Shown here: piece by piece, positions 31,116 to 39,785 of the stretch
How positions within the stretch are numbered: the stretch's first letter is position 1
How the letters are laid out: each line of letters begins with the position of its first letter
NCBI GenBank assembly: GCA_029202665.1
Contig: CP119326.1
Span: forward strand, 1,860,001 to 1,924,000
DNA: 64,000 bases
Reading direction: 5' to 3'
Source: Candidatus Brevundimonas colombiensis
GTDB taxonomy: Bacteria > Pseudomonadota > Alphaproteobacteria > Caulobacterales > Caulobacteraceae
The notes under the pieces: generated by a model
Told to the model about the DNA's origin: nothing
The model's input: only the letters and a program-made list of their open reading frames with translations
The model's database searches: none
Translations under genes and position numbers: made by a program

Positions 31116-32171
31116 ATGGCCGACGTCTCTCCCGACATCTCATCGATCCGCGCCCGGCTGCTGGCCTGGTACGACGCTCATGCGCGCAGCCTGCCGTGGC
31201 GGGCGGCGGTCGGGGCGGCGCGGACGGAGCCTTATCGCGTCTGGCTGTCGGAGGTGATGCTGCAGCAGACGACCGTGCCGCACGCCACGCCCTATTTCCA
31301 CGCCTTCACCACGCGCTGGCCCAGGGTCGAGGATTTGGCGGCGGCCGAGGATGCGCAGGTGATGGGGGCCTGGGCGGGGCTGGGCTACTACGCCCGCGCC
31401 CGCAATCTGCTGGCCTGCGCGCGGGCGGTGGCGGGCGATCACGGCGGCGTCTTCCCGGATACAGAGGCGGGGCTGCTGGCGTTGCCCGGCGTGGGCGCCT
31501 ATACGGCCGCCGCCGTCGCGGCCATCGCCTTCGACCGCGCGGCCAATGTGGTGGACGGCAATGTCGAGCGGGTGATGGCGCGCCTGTTCGCCGTCGAGAC
31601 GCCGGTTCCGGCCGCCCGGCCCGAGCTGCGGCGGCTGGCGGGCCTGTTCGTCACGGGCGACCGGCCGGGCGACTGGGCGCAGGCGCTGATGGACCTGGGC
31701 GCGACCGTCTGTCGGCCCAAGTCGCCGTCCTGCGACATCTGCCCGGTTTCCGACCAGTGCCGGGGTCTGACGACGGGCGAGCCGACGCGGTTTCCGGTCA
31801 AAGCGAAAAAGGCGGACCGCCCGCACCGCCGGGGCCGGGCCTATGTGCTGTTCGACGACCAAGGCCGGGTCGCGGTAGAGACCCGCCCGGAAAAGGGGCT
31901 CTTGGGCGGAATGCTGGGCCTGCCGACCGGCGACTGGACCATCGAAGACCCGTCAGGTCCGCCGCCCGTGCCAGCCGACTGGCGCATGGCCGGGGCGGTG
32001 GAACACGTCTTCACCCATTTCAGCCTGACGCTGACGGTGATGACGGCCCAGGGCCAGACGCCGCACGCGGACTGGCGCTGGATGCCGGTTCAGGACGCCC
32101 GCGCCGCCCTGCCCACCGTCTTCGCCAAGGCGCTGGATAGGGCCTTTGTTGAACCTGATCTTTTTTTGTAG
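31116..32171 (+). CDS. mutY: A/G-specific adenine DNA glycosylase MutY
   Basis: This 351-residue repair enzyme removes adenine mispaired with 8-oxoguanine. It has the catalytic Glu46 (SEVMLQQT), the helix-hairpin-helix with LPGVGAYTA at 123-131 and Asp148 (VVDGNV). The 4Fe-4S loop C-X6-C-X2-C-X5-C uses Cys199, 206, 209 and 215. The C-terminal Nudix-like domain (about 235-345, AVEHVFTHFSLTLTV) reads 8-oxoguanine. The gene ends in a T-run that is also part of the brnT upstream region. Confidence 0.95.
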   Translation: MADVSPDISSIRARLLAWYDAHARSLPWRAAVGAARTEPYRVWLSEVMLQQTTVPHATPYFHAFTTRWPRVEDLAAAEDAQVMGAWAGLGYYARARNLLACARAVAGDHGGVFPDTEAGLLALPGVGAYTAAAVAAIAFDRAANVVDGNVERVMARLFAVETPVPAARPELRRLAGLFVTGDRPGDWAQALMDLGATVCRPKSPSCDICPVSDQCRGLTTGEPTRFPVKAKKADRPHRRGRAYVLFDDQGRVAVETRPEKGLLGGMLGLPTGDWTIEDPSGPPPVPADWRMAGAVEHVFTHFSLTLTVMTAQGQTPHADWRWMPVQDARAALPTVFAKALDRAFVEPDLFL

Positions 32172-32180
32172 TAACAAAAA
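32163..32180. promoter_or_regulatory. Palindrome before brnT, candidate BrnA operator
   Basis: TTTTTGT and ACAAAAA flank the spacer AGTA, a perfect 7-bp inverted repeat. It overlaps the mutY stop and ends two bases before the brnT GTG. A TTGAAC at about 32149 could be the -35. BrnT/BrnA pairs repress their own promoter through BrnA, so this is a likely site. No ribosome site is visible before brnT. Confidence 0.5.
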
Positions 32181-32182
32181 TC

Positions 32183-32461
32183 GTGCGCCTTACCTTCGAT
32201 CCAAGCAAGCGCGAGCGCACCCTGGCAGAGCGAGGGCTTGATTTCGCTCAGGCGGCGATCGTGTTCGAAGGCGATCATCTGACGTTCGAGGATGATCGTC
32301 AGGACTATGGAGAACGACGCCTGATCACCATCGGGCGTTTGATCGACCGGATGGTGGTGCTGGTGTGGACGCCGCGCGGCGACGCGCGCCACATCATTTC
32401 GATGAGGAAGGCCAATGACCGTGAACAGCGACGCTACGAAGACCGTCTGGGTCGATCCTGA
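32183..32461 (+). CDS. brnT: BrnT-family toxin
   Basis: This 92-residue protein starts at GTG 32183. It shows the BrnT pattern: FDPSKRERTLAERGLDFAQA, IVFEGDHLTFEDDRQDYGERR, then IGRLIDRMVVLVWTPRG and RHIISMRKANDREQRRYED. BrnT is a RelE-like ribonuclease toxin that blocks translation. The antitoxin gene begins 47 bases before the brnT stop, in another frame. The start fits the family, although no ribosome site precedes it; translation may begin on a leaderless message. Confidence 0.9.
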   Translation: MRLTFDPSKRERTLAERGLDFAQAAIVFEGDHLTFEDDRQDYGERRLITIGRLIDRMVVLVWTPRGDARHIISMRKANDREQRRYEDRLGRS

Positions 32462-32678
32462 CGACGCGCCAGAGTTGGACGACGCCTGGTTCGAAAAGGC
32501 GGATCACCATCGCGGAGAGACGCTGGTTCGACGGGGGCGACCCAAGGGGGCGGACAAGGTCTCGACCACCATAAGGTTCGACGCCGATGTTCTGGCCGCG
32601 TTCAAACGCGACGGCGCCGGTTGGCAGACCCGAATGAACCAGGCTCTGCGCGACTGGTTGGCCAAGAACGCCGCGTGA
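32415..32678 (+). CDS. brnA: BrnA-family antitoxin
   Basis: This 87-residue protein overlaps brnT. A strong AGGAAGG lies seven bases before the ATG. Residues 1-40 are acidic, rich in Asp and Trp (VWVDPDDAPELDDAWFEKA), and form the toxin-binding part. Residues 45-87 (GRPKGADKVSTTIRFDADVL, WQTRMNQALRDWLAK) form the ribbon-helix-helix DNA-binding part. It neutralises BrnT and represses the pair. It converges on the debranching-enzyme gene, whose end is at 32679, so there is no room for a terminator. Confidence 0.92.
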   Translation: MTVNSDATKTVWVDPDDAPELDDAWFEKADHHRGETLVRRGRPKGADKVSTTIRFDADVLAAFKRDGAGWQTRMNQALRDWLAKNAA

Positions 32679-34826
32679 TCAGCGCAGGGTGCGGATCGCG
32701 ACCTTGCCGGTCTTGTGGCGGGGGATGACGACGGCGCGGCCTTCCAGGTGCTGGATGTTCAGATCGACGACCGAGGCGCCGATCTCCAGTCCTGTGATGT
32801 TCAGCCTGTCCAGCCCGGCGGGCAGGACGGGGTCGGTCAGATCGACGGTCTCGTTCCAGGCGTCGATGGTCAGACCCAGGCTGGCCTGGAGCATCAGGAA
32901 CACCGATCCCGCCGCCCAGGCCTGGGGCAGGCAGGCGACCGGATAGGCGATGGGCGGTTCGCCCGGCGTGCGGGGGAAGCCGCAGAACAGTTCGGGCAGC
33001 CGCAGATGGAAATGGGCGGCGGCGGCGTAAATTTCGGCCAGGATTTCGGCGACGGCGTCGCGCTCGCCATAGCCCGCCATGCCGGCGGCGGCCATGGCCG
33101 TGTCGTGGGGCCAGACCGAGCCGTTGTGATAGCTCATCGGATTGAACCGGGCCTGGCCGACCTCCAGCGTGCGGATGCCCCAGCCGGTGCGGAACCCCGT
33201 CGTCAGCAGACGTTTGCTGACGCGCCGCGCGCGTTCCAGCGACGGCAGGCCGGTGAACAGCAGATGGCCGGCGTTGGAGGCGATGGCTCGGCACTGTTCC
33301 CCGTCGCCGTCCAGGGCCACGGCGTAGAAGCCCTGATCCTCCATCCAGAACTTGTCCTCGACCAGGGCGCGGACCTGTTCGGCGCGCATCCGCCATTCGG
33401 GCGCGCGGTCGTCGTGCAATCGTTCGCCCAGGTCGCCCAGCGCCTTCCAGGCGGCGAAGGCATAGCCTTGCACCTCCAGCAGCGCGATCGGCCCCTTGGG
33501 GAAACGCCCGTCGGCGTGGAAGATTGAGTCCTCAGAGTCCTTCCAGCCCTGGTTCGACAGGCCGGTGTCGGCGCCGCGCTGATAGTCGATCAGCCCGTCG
33601 TTATTGCTGTCGCCATAGTCGCGCATCCAGTTGGCGGCGGCGATCAGATTGGGCCAGAGCTTGCGGATCAGGTCCAGATCGCCGGTCCGGTTGGCGTAGG
33701 CGCCGGCCAGGGCCACGAACAGGCAGGTGGTGTCGACCCCGCCGTAATAGAGGCCGAAGGGCACCTCGTGCAGGGCGCTCATCTCGCCGCCGCGCGTCTC
33801 GTGCATGATCTTGCCGGGCTGGCTGTCCTGGAACAGCGAGGTCTCGGTCGCTTGGCGGGAGGCCAGATAGGTCAGGACGCCACGGGCCAGCGATGGGTCC
33901 AGCCACAGCATCTGCCAGGCGGCGATGATGCCGTCGCGCCCGAACGGCGTAGAGAACCAAGGGGTGCCAGCATAGGGATAGGGGCCGGTCGGCAGGTCGG
34001 TGGTCAACAGGGCCATGTCGGCCCGCGACTGGTCCAGCCAGTCGTTGAAGCGCGGGCTGCGCGGACCGCGCACCGACGCCCCGCGACGGCGTTTGGCCCG
34101 CATGGCCAGCCGCGCCTGGATCGCGTTCAGCCGCCAGCGCCGGTCATCGGGCGCCTCGCAGGTGTCCACCCCGCATTCGATATAGAGGTCCAGGGTGCGG
34201 CCCTTGGGCAGGCTGAACATGAACTCGGCGCGCTGATGCGTCAGCCGGGCCGGGGGTTCGGAGAAGGCCAGGCAGGAAATCCGCTCCACATCGTCCAGCC
34301 CGGTATAGCGGAAGGTGACGCGCCGTCCGTCGGTGGTCGGGGTGTGGATGGTCCCGCGTTTGGCACGGGGCGTGCCGCGCACCTGGAAGATGTCGGCGAA
34401 GTCGGCGCCGAAGTCGAAGGCCAGGGGAAGCAGGATGTCCTCCACCCCGTGATTGACCATCTGCACCCGCTCGAACATGCGTCGGCCCCAGAGGAAGCGG
34501 CGGCGCTCGATATGCAGCACCCCGGCCGGCGCGGATCGGCCGCCCATCGGGGGCAGGGGGCGGTTGGTGGTGTGGCAGGAGAAGAAGACATTGTCCTGGC
34601 TGACGCCTGACGACAGGCGCGACGGCTTCAACAGGCCCACCGTCATGGTCCAGCGCGACAGGACGCGGGTGTCGTTGGCGAACAGGCCGTCGGCGCCGCC
34701 CTTCATGTCGCCCCAGCCGTCGGCGACCAGGAAGGTGTCGCCGTCCTTCAGCGCCATCAGTTGTTCGAGGCCCGAGGCCTCGACGGATTCGCCGGCGGTC
34801 AGTTGGGTGGAATAGGCGTCGTCCAT
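32679..34826 (-). CDS. Amylo-alpha-1,6-glucosidase / glycogen-debranching-type protein
   Basis: This 715-residue protein has the N-terminal GDE domain at about 20-240 (LKDGDTFLVADGWGDMKGGADGLFANDTRVLSRW) and the six-hairpin glycoside hydrolase-like toroid at 290-690. Typical parts are GTPWFSTPFGRDGIIAAWQM, HETRGGEMSALHEVPFGLYY, DTTCLFVALA and GWKDSEDSIFHADG. The family debranches alpha-glucans or acts on related alpha-glucosides. It has no signal peptide, so it is probably cytoplasmic. A glycosyltransferase gene lies upstream on the same strand, suggesting a shared role in glucan or trehalose-type metabolism. Confidence 0.87.
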   Translation of the reverse strand: MDDAYSTQLTAGESVEASGLEQLMALKDGDTFLVADGWGDMKGGADGLFANDTRVLSRWTMTVGLLKPSRLSSGVSQDNVFFSCHTTNRPLPPMGGRSAPAGVLHIERRRFLWGRRMFERVQMVNHGVEDILLPLAFDFGADFADIFQVRGTPRAKRGTIHTPTTDGRRVTFRYTGLDDVERISCLAFSEPPARLTHQRAEFMFSLPKGRTLDLYIECGVDTCEAPDDRRWRLNAIQARLAMRAKRRRGASVRGPRSPRFNDWLDQSRADMALLTTDLPTGPYPYAGTPWFSTPFGRDGIIAAWQMLWLDPSLARGVLTYLASRQATETSLFQDSQPGKIMHETRGGEMSALHEVPFGLYYGGVDTTCLFVALAGAYANRTGDLDLIRKLWPNLIAAANWMRDYGDSNNDGLIDYQRGADTGLSNQGWKDSEDSIFHADGRFPKGPIALLEVQGYAFAAWKALGDLGERLHDDRAPEWRMRAEQVRALVEDKFWMEDQGFYAVALDGDGEQCRAIASNAGHLLFTGLPSLERARRVSKRLLTTGFRTGWGIRTLEVGQARFNPMSYHNGSVWPHDTAMAAAGMAGYGERDAVAEILAEIYAAAAHFHLRLPELFCGFPRTPGEPPIAYPVACLPQAWAAGSVFLMLQASLGLTIDAWNETVDLTDPVLPAGLDRLNITGLEIGASVVDLNIQHLEGRAVVIPRHKTGKVAIRTLR

Positions 34827-34994
34827 GCGGTCTCTTCCCCGTTGGTTGTGAGGCCTCGGCCGAACGTGTCACACCCGAATGCGGCGCTGAGTGGCCGCTT
34901 GGATGGTCAACTGATGAAGGCGACGGAGGGTTCACCTCCGCCGCCCGAATTTTATCGCAAAATCAAAACGCCTCGGTCCTGCGCCTGAAAATAC
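34827..34994. other. Intergenic region with two inverted repeats
   Basis: Between the glycosyltransferase stop and the debranching-enzyme start lie GCCTGA/TCAGGC around 34983-35000, overlapping the glycosyltransferase stop, and a longer ggcg-a-cggagg/cctccg-c-cgcc stem at about 34919-34945. One of these probably ends the glycosyltransferase transcript. No gene is seen. Confidence 0.4.
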
Positions 34995-36110
34995 TCAGGC
35001 CAGGGCGGCGAAGCTGCGGTCTTCCAACAGGGGGCGGATCGGCGTGACCACGCTGTCGATCGGCGCCTCGGCGAACGGACGGCGGGCCAGAAGATCGCCA
35101 TAGACGTCCAGATAACGCCGCGCCATGGCGTTGGCCGAGAACCGCAGGTCGAAACGGGCGCGCACGGCCTCGCGATCCAGCAGATGCGCCCGCCCGGCGG
35201 CGGCGACGGCCTGTTCCATCGTATCGACCAGGAAGCCGGTGGCGCCGTCCTCGATCACCTCGGGCGTCGAGCCGCAGCGGAAGGCGACGACCGGCGTGCC
35301 GCAGGCCATGGCCTCGATCATCACCAGGCCAAAGGGTTCGGGCCAGTCGATGGGGAACAGCAGGGCGTCGGCGCCGCCCAGGAAGGCGGACTTCTGATGA
35401 TCGCCGATCTCGCCGATGAACTCGATCAGGGGATTGCCCTCGACCAGCGGGCGAATGGTCTCTTCCCAATAGCGTTTGTCGGCGGCGTCGACCTTGGCGG
35501 CCATCTTCAGCCGCTTGCCCAGTTTGGTGGCGATCTCGATGGCGCGGTCAGGCCGTTTCTCAGGCGAGATGCGTCCGAGGAAGGCCAGATAGCCCTCGGA
35601 TTTCGGCGAGAAGATATATTGCTCGCCCGGCATGCCGTGATGAACTGTCGCCTTCCAGTTGGCGAAGTGCAGGGGCTTGCGCTGATCGTCGGAAATCGAG
35701 ACCAGACCGAACTCGCTCCACCGGGCATAGACGCCGGGCAAATCCTTCATGTCCAGCCGACCGTGCAGGGTGGTCAGGGTCTTGTCCGCGTATTTCTGGA
35801 ATAGCGGGAAGTGGATCATGTCGGTGTGGAAATGGATCACGTCGAAATCCTCGGCGCGGTCCAACACCTCGCCCAGCATGGACAGGTGGGCGGCCAGGTC
35901 GGACTTCAACGGCGCGGGGTCCAGGCGGATAGCCTGATCGCGCACGGGAACCAGGCGGGCCTTGGTCTGGGCGTCGGCGCTGGCGAACAGGGTGACGTCG
36001 TGGCCCAGATCGACCAGGGCGTCCGTCAGATGCGCGACCACGCGTTCGGTGCCGCCATACAGTTTCGGCGGGACGGCTTCATACAGCGGGGTGATCTGCG
36101 CGATTTTCAT
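34995..36110 (-). CDS. Glycosyltransferase family 4 protein
   Basis: This 371-residue GT-B enzyme starts at 36110 (MKIAQITPLYEAVPP). The frame is open further upstream, but this start gives the family N-terminus. The glycine-rich PPKLYGGTERVVAHL binds the acceptor side. The donor half holds FLGRISPEKRPDRAIEIA, a WPEPFGLVMIEAMACGTPVV motif with the E-x7-E pair, and a conserved RCGSTPEVIEDG. It transfers a sugar from a nucleotide donor; the exact substrate is not readable. No signal or transmembrane segment was seen. Confidence 0.88.
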   Translation of the reverse strand: MKIAQITPLYEAVPPKLYGGTERVVAHLTDALVDLGHDVTLFASADAQTKARLVPVRDQAIRLDPAPLKSDLAAHLSMLGEVLDRAEDFDVIHFHTDMIHFPLFQKYADKTLTTLHGRLDMKDLPGVYARWSEFGLVSISDDQRKPLHFANWKATVHHGMPGEQYIFSPKSEGYLAFLGRISPEKRPDRAIEIATKLGKRLKMAAKVDAADKRYWEETIRPLVEGNPLIEFIGEIGDHQKSAFLGGADALLFPIDWPEPFGLVMIEAMACGTPVVAFRCGSTPEVIEDGATGFLVDTMEQAVAAAGRAHLLDREAVRARFDLRFSANAMARRYLDVYGDLLARRPFAEAPIDSVVTPIRPLLEDRSFAALA

Positions 36111-36306
36111 GACGGAATGCTCCGACACCGCAACGGCGGGTCGTGAACAACAATGGTCTCGCAAATGCGAAGTTCCGCCGTCGCTAGCGAATTTTCACAA
36201 CAGTTTCGACGGGTTACGGCGAAGCTGACCTGTCCGTCCGTGTGCGGAATCGTACCCTGAAAGCCTAAGTGATTGATGTGATTGGCGCGACGGCGTGTCG
36301 CGCCAA
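36111..36306. other. Intergenic region between ccrM and glycosyltransferase gene
   Basis: This contains the start of the long hairpin at the end of ccrM, one GANTC site (GAATC, 36247-36251) and AT-richer sequence near 36180-36220 that may hold the glycosyltransferase promoter. No gene is seen. Confidence 0.4.
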
Positions 36307-36313
36307 TCACATC
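36275..36313 (-). terminator. Perfect 17-bp hairpin spanning the ccrM stop
   Basis: The arms begin gatgtgattggcgcgac at 36275-36291 and pair perfectly with 36297-36313 across a five-base loop. The ccrM stop codon (36307-36309) is inside the stem. It has no T-run, but its stability makes termination or protection of the message end likely. Confidence 0.75.
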
Positions 36314-37398
36314 GCGGCGCGCACTTCCGACCGAAGGGCGTCGATGGATTTCAGCCCCTGATCGGTCTTGAACCGCCAGTAGGTCCAGCCGTTGCAGGCG
36401 GGCGCATTTTCCAACAGGGCGCCTAGCTTGTGGATCGACCCGGTCAGAGAGCCGTGAACCAGCGAGCCGTCGGCGCGGACGCGGGCCTCGCGCTCGCCCT
36501 TGGGGCAATACAGGCGATCGCCGGGCTGCAGCAGGCCGGCCTCGACCAGGGCGCCGAACGGCACCTTGGGCTCGGCGCGCTTGGAACTGGTGACGATGAG
36601 GTCTTCGGCGCTGGCGGGGATGACCGAGGCGATGCGGGTCGCGGCGACGTCGGCATAGGTCTCGTCCCGCTCGATGCCGATGTAATGGCGGCCCAGGCGT
36701 TTGGCGGCGGCGCCCGTGGTGCCGGTGCCGAAGAAGGGGTCCAGGATCACGTCGCCGGGACGTGTCGCCGACAGCAGCACGCGGTGGAGCAGGGCCTCGG
36801 GCTTTTGCGTCGGGTGCGCCTTCTTGCCGTCGGCGTCCTTGATCCGCTCTTCGCCGGTGCACAGGGCGAAGGTCCAGTCGGACCGCATCTGGGTGTCTTC
36901 GTTGAAGGCCTTCAGCGCGTCGTAGTTGAAGGTGTAGCGCTTCTGCTCGCGGCTGCGCGCGGCCCAGATCAGGGTTTCGTGGGCGTTGGTGAAACGGGTG
37001 CCCTTGAAGTTCGGCATCGGGTTGGACTTGCGCCAGATGATGTCGTTCAGCACCCAGAAGCCCAGGTCCTGAATCGCCGAACCCAGCCTGAAGACGTTGT
37101 GATAGGAGCCGATCACCCAGATCGAACCCTCGGGCTTCAGCACGCGGCGGCATTCCGCCAGCCAGGCGCGGGTGAAGGCGTCATATTCGGCGAAACTGCC
37201 GAACTTGTCCCAGTCGTCGTCGACGGCGTCGACCTTGGAGTTGTCGGGACGCAGCAGGTCGCCGCCCAGCTGCAGATTATAGGGCGGATCGGCGAAGACC
37301 ATGTCGACCGAGGCGTCGGGCAGGCTTTTCAGAACCTCGATGCAGTCGCCGCGGTGAATGACGTCCTTGGCGAGGAGGGAGGTCTTCAGATCGGACAT
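36307..37398 (-). CDS. ccrM: CcrM-type adenine-N6 DNA methyltransferase (GANTC)
   Basis: This 363-residue beta-class methyltransferase methylates adenine in GANTC and controls cell-cycle genes in Alphaproteobacteria. The catalytic motif DPPY is at residues 37-40 in VFADPPYNLQLGGDLLRPDN, a sequence typical of CcrM. The AdoMet-binding DPFFGTGTTGA is at 220-230. The C-terminal 80 residues (LVEAGLLQPGDRLYCPKGER, NGWTYWRF) are the CcrM-specific DNA-recognition domain. The start at 37398 is preferred to one 21 bases further upstream because it matches the short family N-terminus. Confidence 0.95.
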   Translation of the reverse strand: MSDLKTSLLAKDVIHRGDCIEVLKSLPDASVDMVFADPPYNLQLGGDLLRPDNSKVDAVDDDWDKFGSFAEYDAFTRAWLAECRRVLKPEGSIWVIGSYHNVFRLGSAIQDLGFWVLNDIIWRKSNPMPNFKGTRFTNAHETLIWAARSREQKRYTFNYDALKAFNEDTQMRSDWTFALCTGEERIKDADGKKAHPTQKPEALLHRVLLSATRPGDVILDPFFGTGTTGAAAKRLGRHYIGIERDETYADVAATRIASVIPASAEDLIVTSSKRAEPKVPFGALVEAGLLQPGDRLYCPKGEREARVRADGSLVHGSLTGSIHKLGALLENAPACNGWTYWRFKTDQGLKSIDALRSEVRAAM

Positions 37399-37534
37399 GG
37401 AAACGCGGCCCCGAAACAAACAGAGCCGTCATGGTGAATCCTTACGGTTAAGGCAGTGTTGAAATCCGCGATATCCGAAAGCCTGACGCGTCATCCTCGC
37501 CACAAGGGCGAGAATGACGTGAAACCGGCCAGGA
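37399..37534. promoter_or_regulatory. ccrM upstream region with GANTC site and CtrA-like half site
   Basis: GAATC, a CcrM target, lies at 37436-37440, about 38 bases before the ccrM start. A TTAACC half site (reverse strand, 37446-37451) is next to it. In Caulobacter the ccrM promoter is activated by CtrA and silenced by full methylation of such GANTC sites. The elements are visible; the regulation is transferred by analogy. Confidence 0.5.
37490..37518 (-). terminator. Hairpin after katE
   Basis: A 12-bp stem with one G-T pair, gtcatcctcgcc and ggcgagaatgac, lies 16 bases past the katE stop and before the ccrM control region. Its wording (gtcatcc..c, gaatgac) also resembles dispersed alphaproteobacterial intergenic repeats. 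Confidence 0.55.
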
Positions 37535-39619
37535 TCAGGCCAGCATTCGAACCTTGGGCTCGCGGTTCCATTGTCGGGTGCGGGCAGCGGGGAGGAAAGC
37601 TTTCGCGTCCTTGGACAGGTCGATCACGCCCGCGTCCGCCTCGACGCCCGCCTTGTCCAGAAGCGGCTGGGCCTGGGGGGTGTGGCCGACCGCCTTCAGA
37701 TGGCCGAAGGCGTCCTTGGCGAAATCGACCGCGGCGCCTTCCTTCAGCAACTGCGCGCAGCCATCCTCGGACAGGACGATGGCGACGGCGTCGAACAGGA
37801 CCGACGGACTGCCGGCCAGTTGACCGTCGGCGGCCAGGGTCTTGCCGCCCTTCAGCTTGGCGCCGCCGATCTTGGGCGCGACGATGAAGACCGACCCGCC
37901 ATCGCCTTCGATCGCCGCCTTGACCGCATCGACGACCGCGCCGTCGGAGCCGTCGGCGACCAGGATGGCGACCTTGCGCCCCTTCAACGTCTCTGGATAT
38001 TTGCCGACGATGCGAAGCGCGGGCGACGCGTCCAGGTCTATGGGCGCGACGGCCGGTTCGGACGCCTTGGGCAGCGGCAGGTTCAGGCCGTCCGCCACGC
38101 GCTGGGCCAGGGTCTGATCTACGTTCTGGAGATTGGCCATGATGCGCTGGCGCACATGGTCAAGCGACACCTTGGACAGTTCGAAGACGATGGCGCTGGC
38201 CAGGTGGGCCTGCTCGATCTCGGTCTGGGAACGGAAGAACAGACGCGCCTGGCTGTAGTGATCGGCGAAGGTCTCTGCGCGCAGCCGGACCTTTTCGCCC
38301 TCGACGGCGATGGGCGCGGTGCGGAAGCCGCCCTTGGGATCCTCGCGCGGGCCGCCGTCCTCGCCCGCCTGGGCCAGACTGTTGGGTTCATAGTTGGCGC
38401 GGCCCTTGGGCACGGCCATCTGCATATGGCCGTCGCGCTGGAAGTTCTGGAAGGGGCAGCCCTTGGCCTGGTTGATCGGAATCTGGTGGAAGTTGACGGT
38501 GCCCAGGCGCGACAGCTGAGTGTCCTGATAGGAGAACAGCCGGCCCTGCAGCAGCGGGTCTTCCGAGAAGTCGATCCCCGGCACGATGTTGGTCGGCAGG
38601 AAGGCGGCCTGTTCGGTCTCGGCGAAGAAGTTGTCGGGGTTGCGGTCCAGGACCATGCGGCCGATCACGCGGATCGGATAGTCCTCCTCGGGAACCAGCT
38701 TTGTGGCGTCCAGAATGTCGAAGGGCAGGGCGTCGGCCTGCTCCTGGGTGAACAGCTGCACGCCGAACTCCCATTCGGGGAAGTCGCCCTGGGCGATGGC
38801 TTCGTACAGGTCGCGGCGGTGATAATCGGGGTCGGCGCCGGCGATCTTGACCGCCTCGTCCCAGCAGGTGGACTGCGTGCCCAGCTTGGGCCGCCAGTGG
38901 AATTTGACCAGCGTCGCCTCGCCCTTGGCGTTGATCAGGCGGAAGGTGTTGACGCCGAACCCTTCCATCATCCGCAAGCTGCGCGGAATGGCGCGATCCG
39001 ACATCGCCCACATCAGCATATGGGTGCTTTCCGGCATCAGGCCGATGAAGTCCCAGAAGGTGTCGTGGGCGCTGGCGGCCTGGGGATAGCCCTTGTCCGC
39101 CTCCATCTTCACCGAATGGATCAGGTCCGGGAATTTGATCGCGTCCTGAATGAAGAAGATCGGCATATTGTTGCCGACAAGGTCCCAGTTGCCTTCGGTG
39201 GTGTAGAACTTGACCGCGAAGCCGCGCACGTCGCGCGGCGTGTCCACCGAACCCGCCCCGCCCGCGACGGTCGAAAAGCGGGTGAACAGTTCGGTCTTCT
39301 TGCCGACTTCGGTCAGGATTTTCGCCGTGGTGAAGTCGGAAAGGCTGTCGGTCAGTTCGAAGAAGCCGTGGGCGGCCGAGCCGCGTGCATGGACGATCCG
39401 TTCGGGGATGCGCTCGTGGTCGAAGTGCTGGATCTTCTCGCGAAGGATGAAGTCCTCCAGCAGGGTCGAGCCGCGCGGCCCGGCCTTGAGCGAGTTCTGA
39501 TTGTCGCTGATCGGCGTGCCGTGATTGGTGGTGGTGCGCGTTTGCGGGGTCGAGGCGGTCTGGTGCAGTTCGCCGCCGTCGCCCAGCGTGGCGTCGGCGC
39601 TTTTACTGGTCTTCGTCAT
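37535..39619 (-). CDS. katE: Catalase, large-subunit clade (HPII/KatE type)
   Basis: This 694-residue haem catalase breaks down hydrogen peroxide. The distal His is in RIVHARGSAAHGFFE, the Asn in LVGNNMPIFFIQDAIKFPD, and the haem-ligand Tyr in LFSYQDTQLSRLG. A C-terminal flavodoxin-like domain (about 550-694, KGRKVAILVADGSDG), absent from small catalases, marks the large clade. A strong GGGAGG ribosome site precedes the ATG. It diverges from murC across 166 bases. Confidence 0.96.
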   Translation of the reverse strand: MTKTSKSADATLGDGGELHQTASTPQTRTTTNHGTPISDNQNSLKAGPRGSTLLEDFILREKIQHFDHERIPERIVHARGSAAHGFFELTDSLSDFTTAKILTEVGKKTELFTRFSTVAGGAGSVDTPRDVRGFAVKFYTTEGNWDLVGNNMPIFFIQDAIKFPDLIHSVKMEADKGYPQAASAHDTFWDFIGLMPESTHMLMWAMSDRAIPRSLRMMEGFGVNTFRLINAKGEATLVKFHWRPKLGTQSTCWDEAVKIAGADPDYHRRDLYEAIAQGDFPEWEFGVQLFTQEQADALPFDILDATKLVPEEDYPIRVIGRMVLDRNPDNFFAETEQAAFLPTNIVPGIDFSEDPLLQGRLFSYQDTQLSRLGTVNFHQIPINQAKGCPFQNFQRDGHMQMAVPKGRANYEPNSLAQAGEDGGPREDPKGGFRTAPIAVEGEKVRLRAETFADHYSQARLFFRSQTEIEQAHLASAIVFELSKVSLDHVRQRIMANLQNVDQTLAQRVADGLNLPLPKASEPAVAPIDLDASPALRIVGKYPETLKGRKVAILVADGSDGAVVDAVKAAIEGDGGSVFIVAPKIGGAKLKGGKTLAADGQLAGSPSVLFDAVAIVLSEDGCAQLLKEGAAVDFAKDAFGHLKAVGHTPQAQPLLDKAGVEADAGVIDLSKDAKAFLPAARTRQWNREPKVRMLA

Positions 39620-39785
39620 AATAACCTCCCTGGCGGCATGGGCATGCGAAGCACGAACGCCGCCGGGCCGGATTGGTCCCAGCCTTACGGCAGAAAATTC
39701 GGCTGTGACGAACGAACAGAAAAGTTCACGCCGGACGCCTTCGCACCCTTCGCAGTGGCCAAGACGGCGTTTAAGAGGCTTGTGA

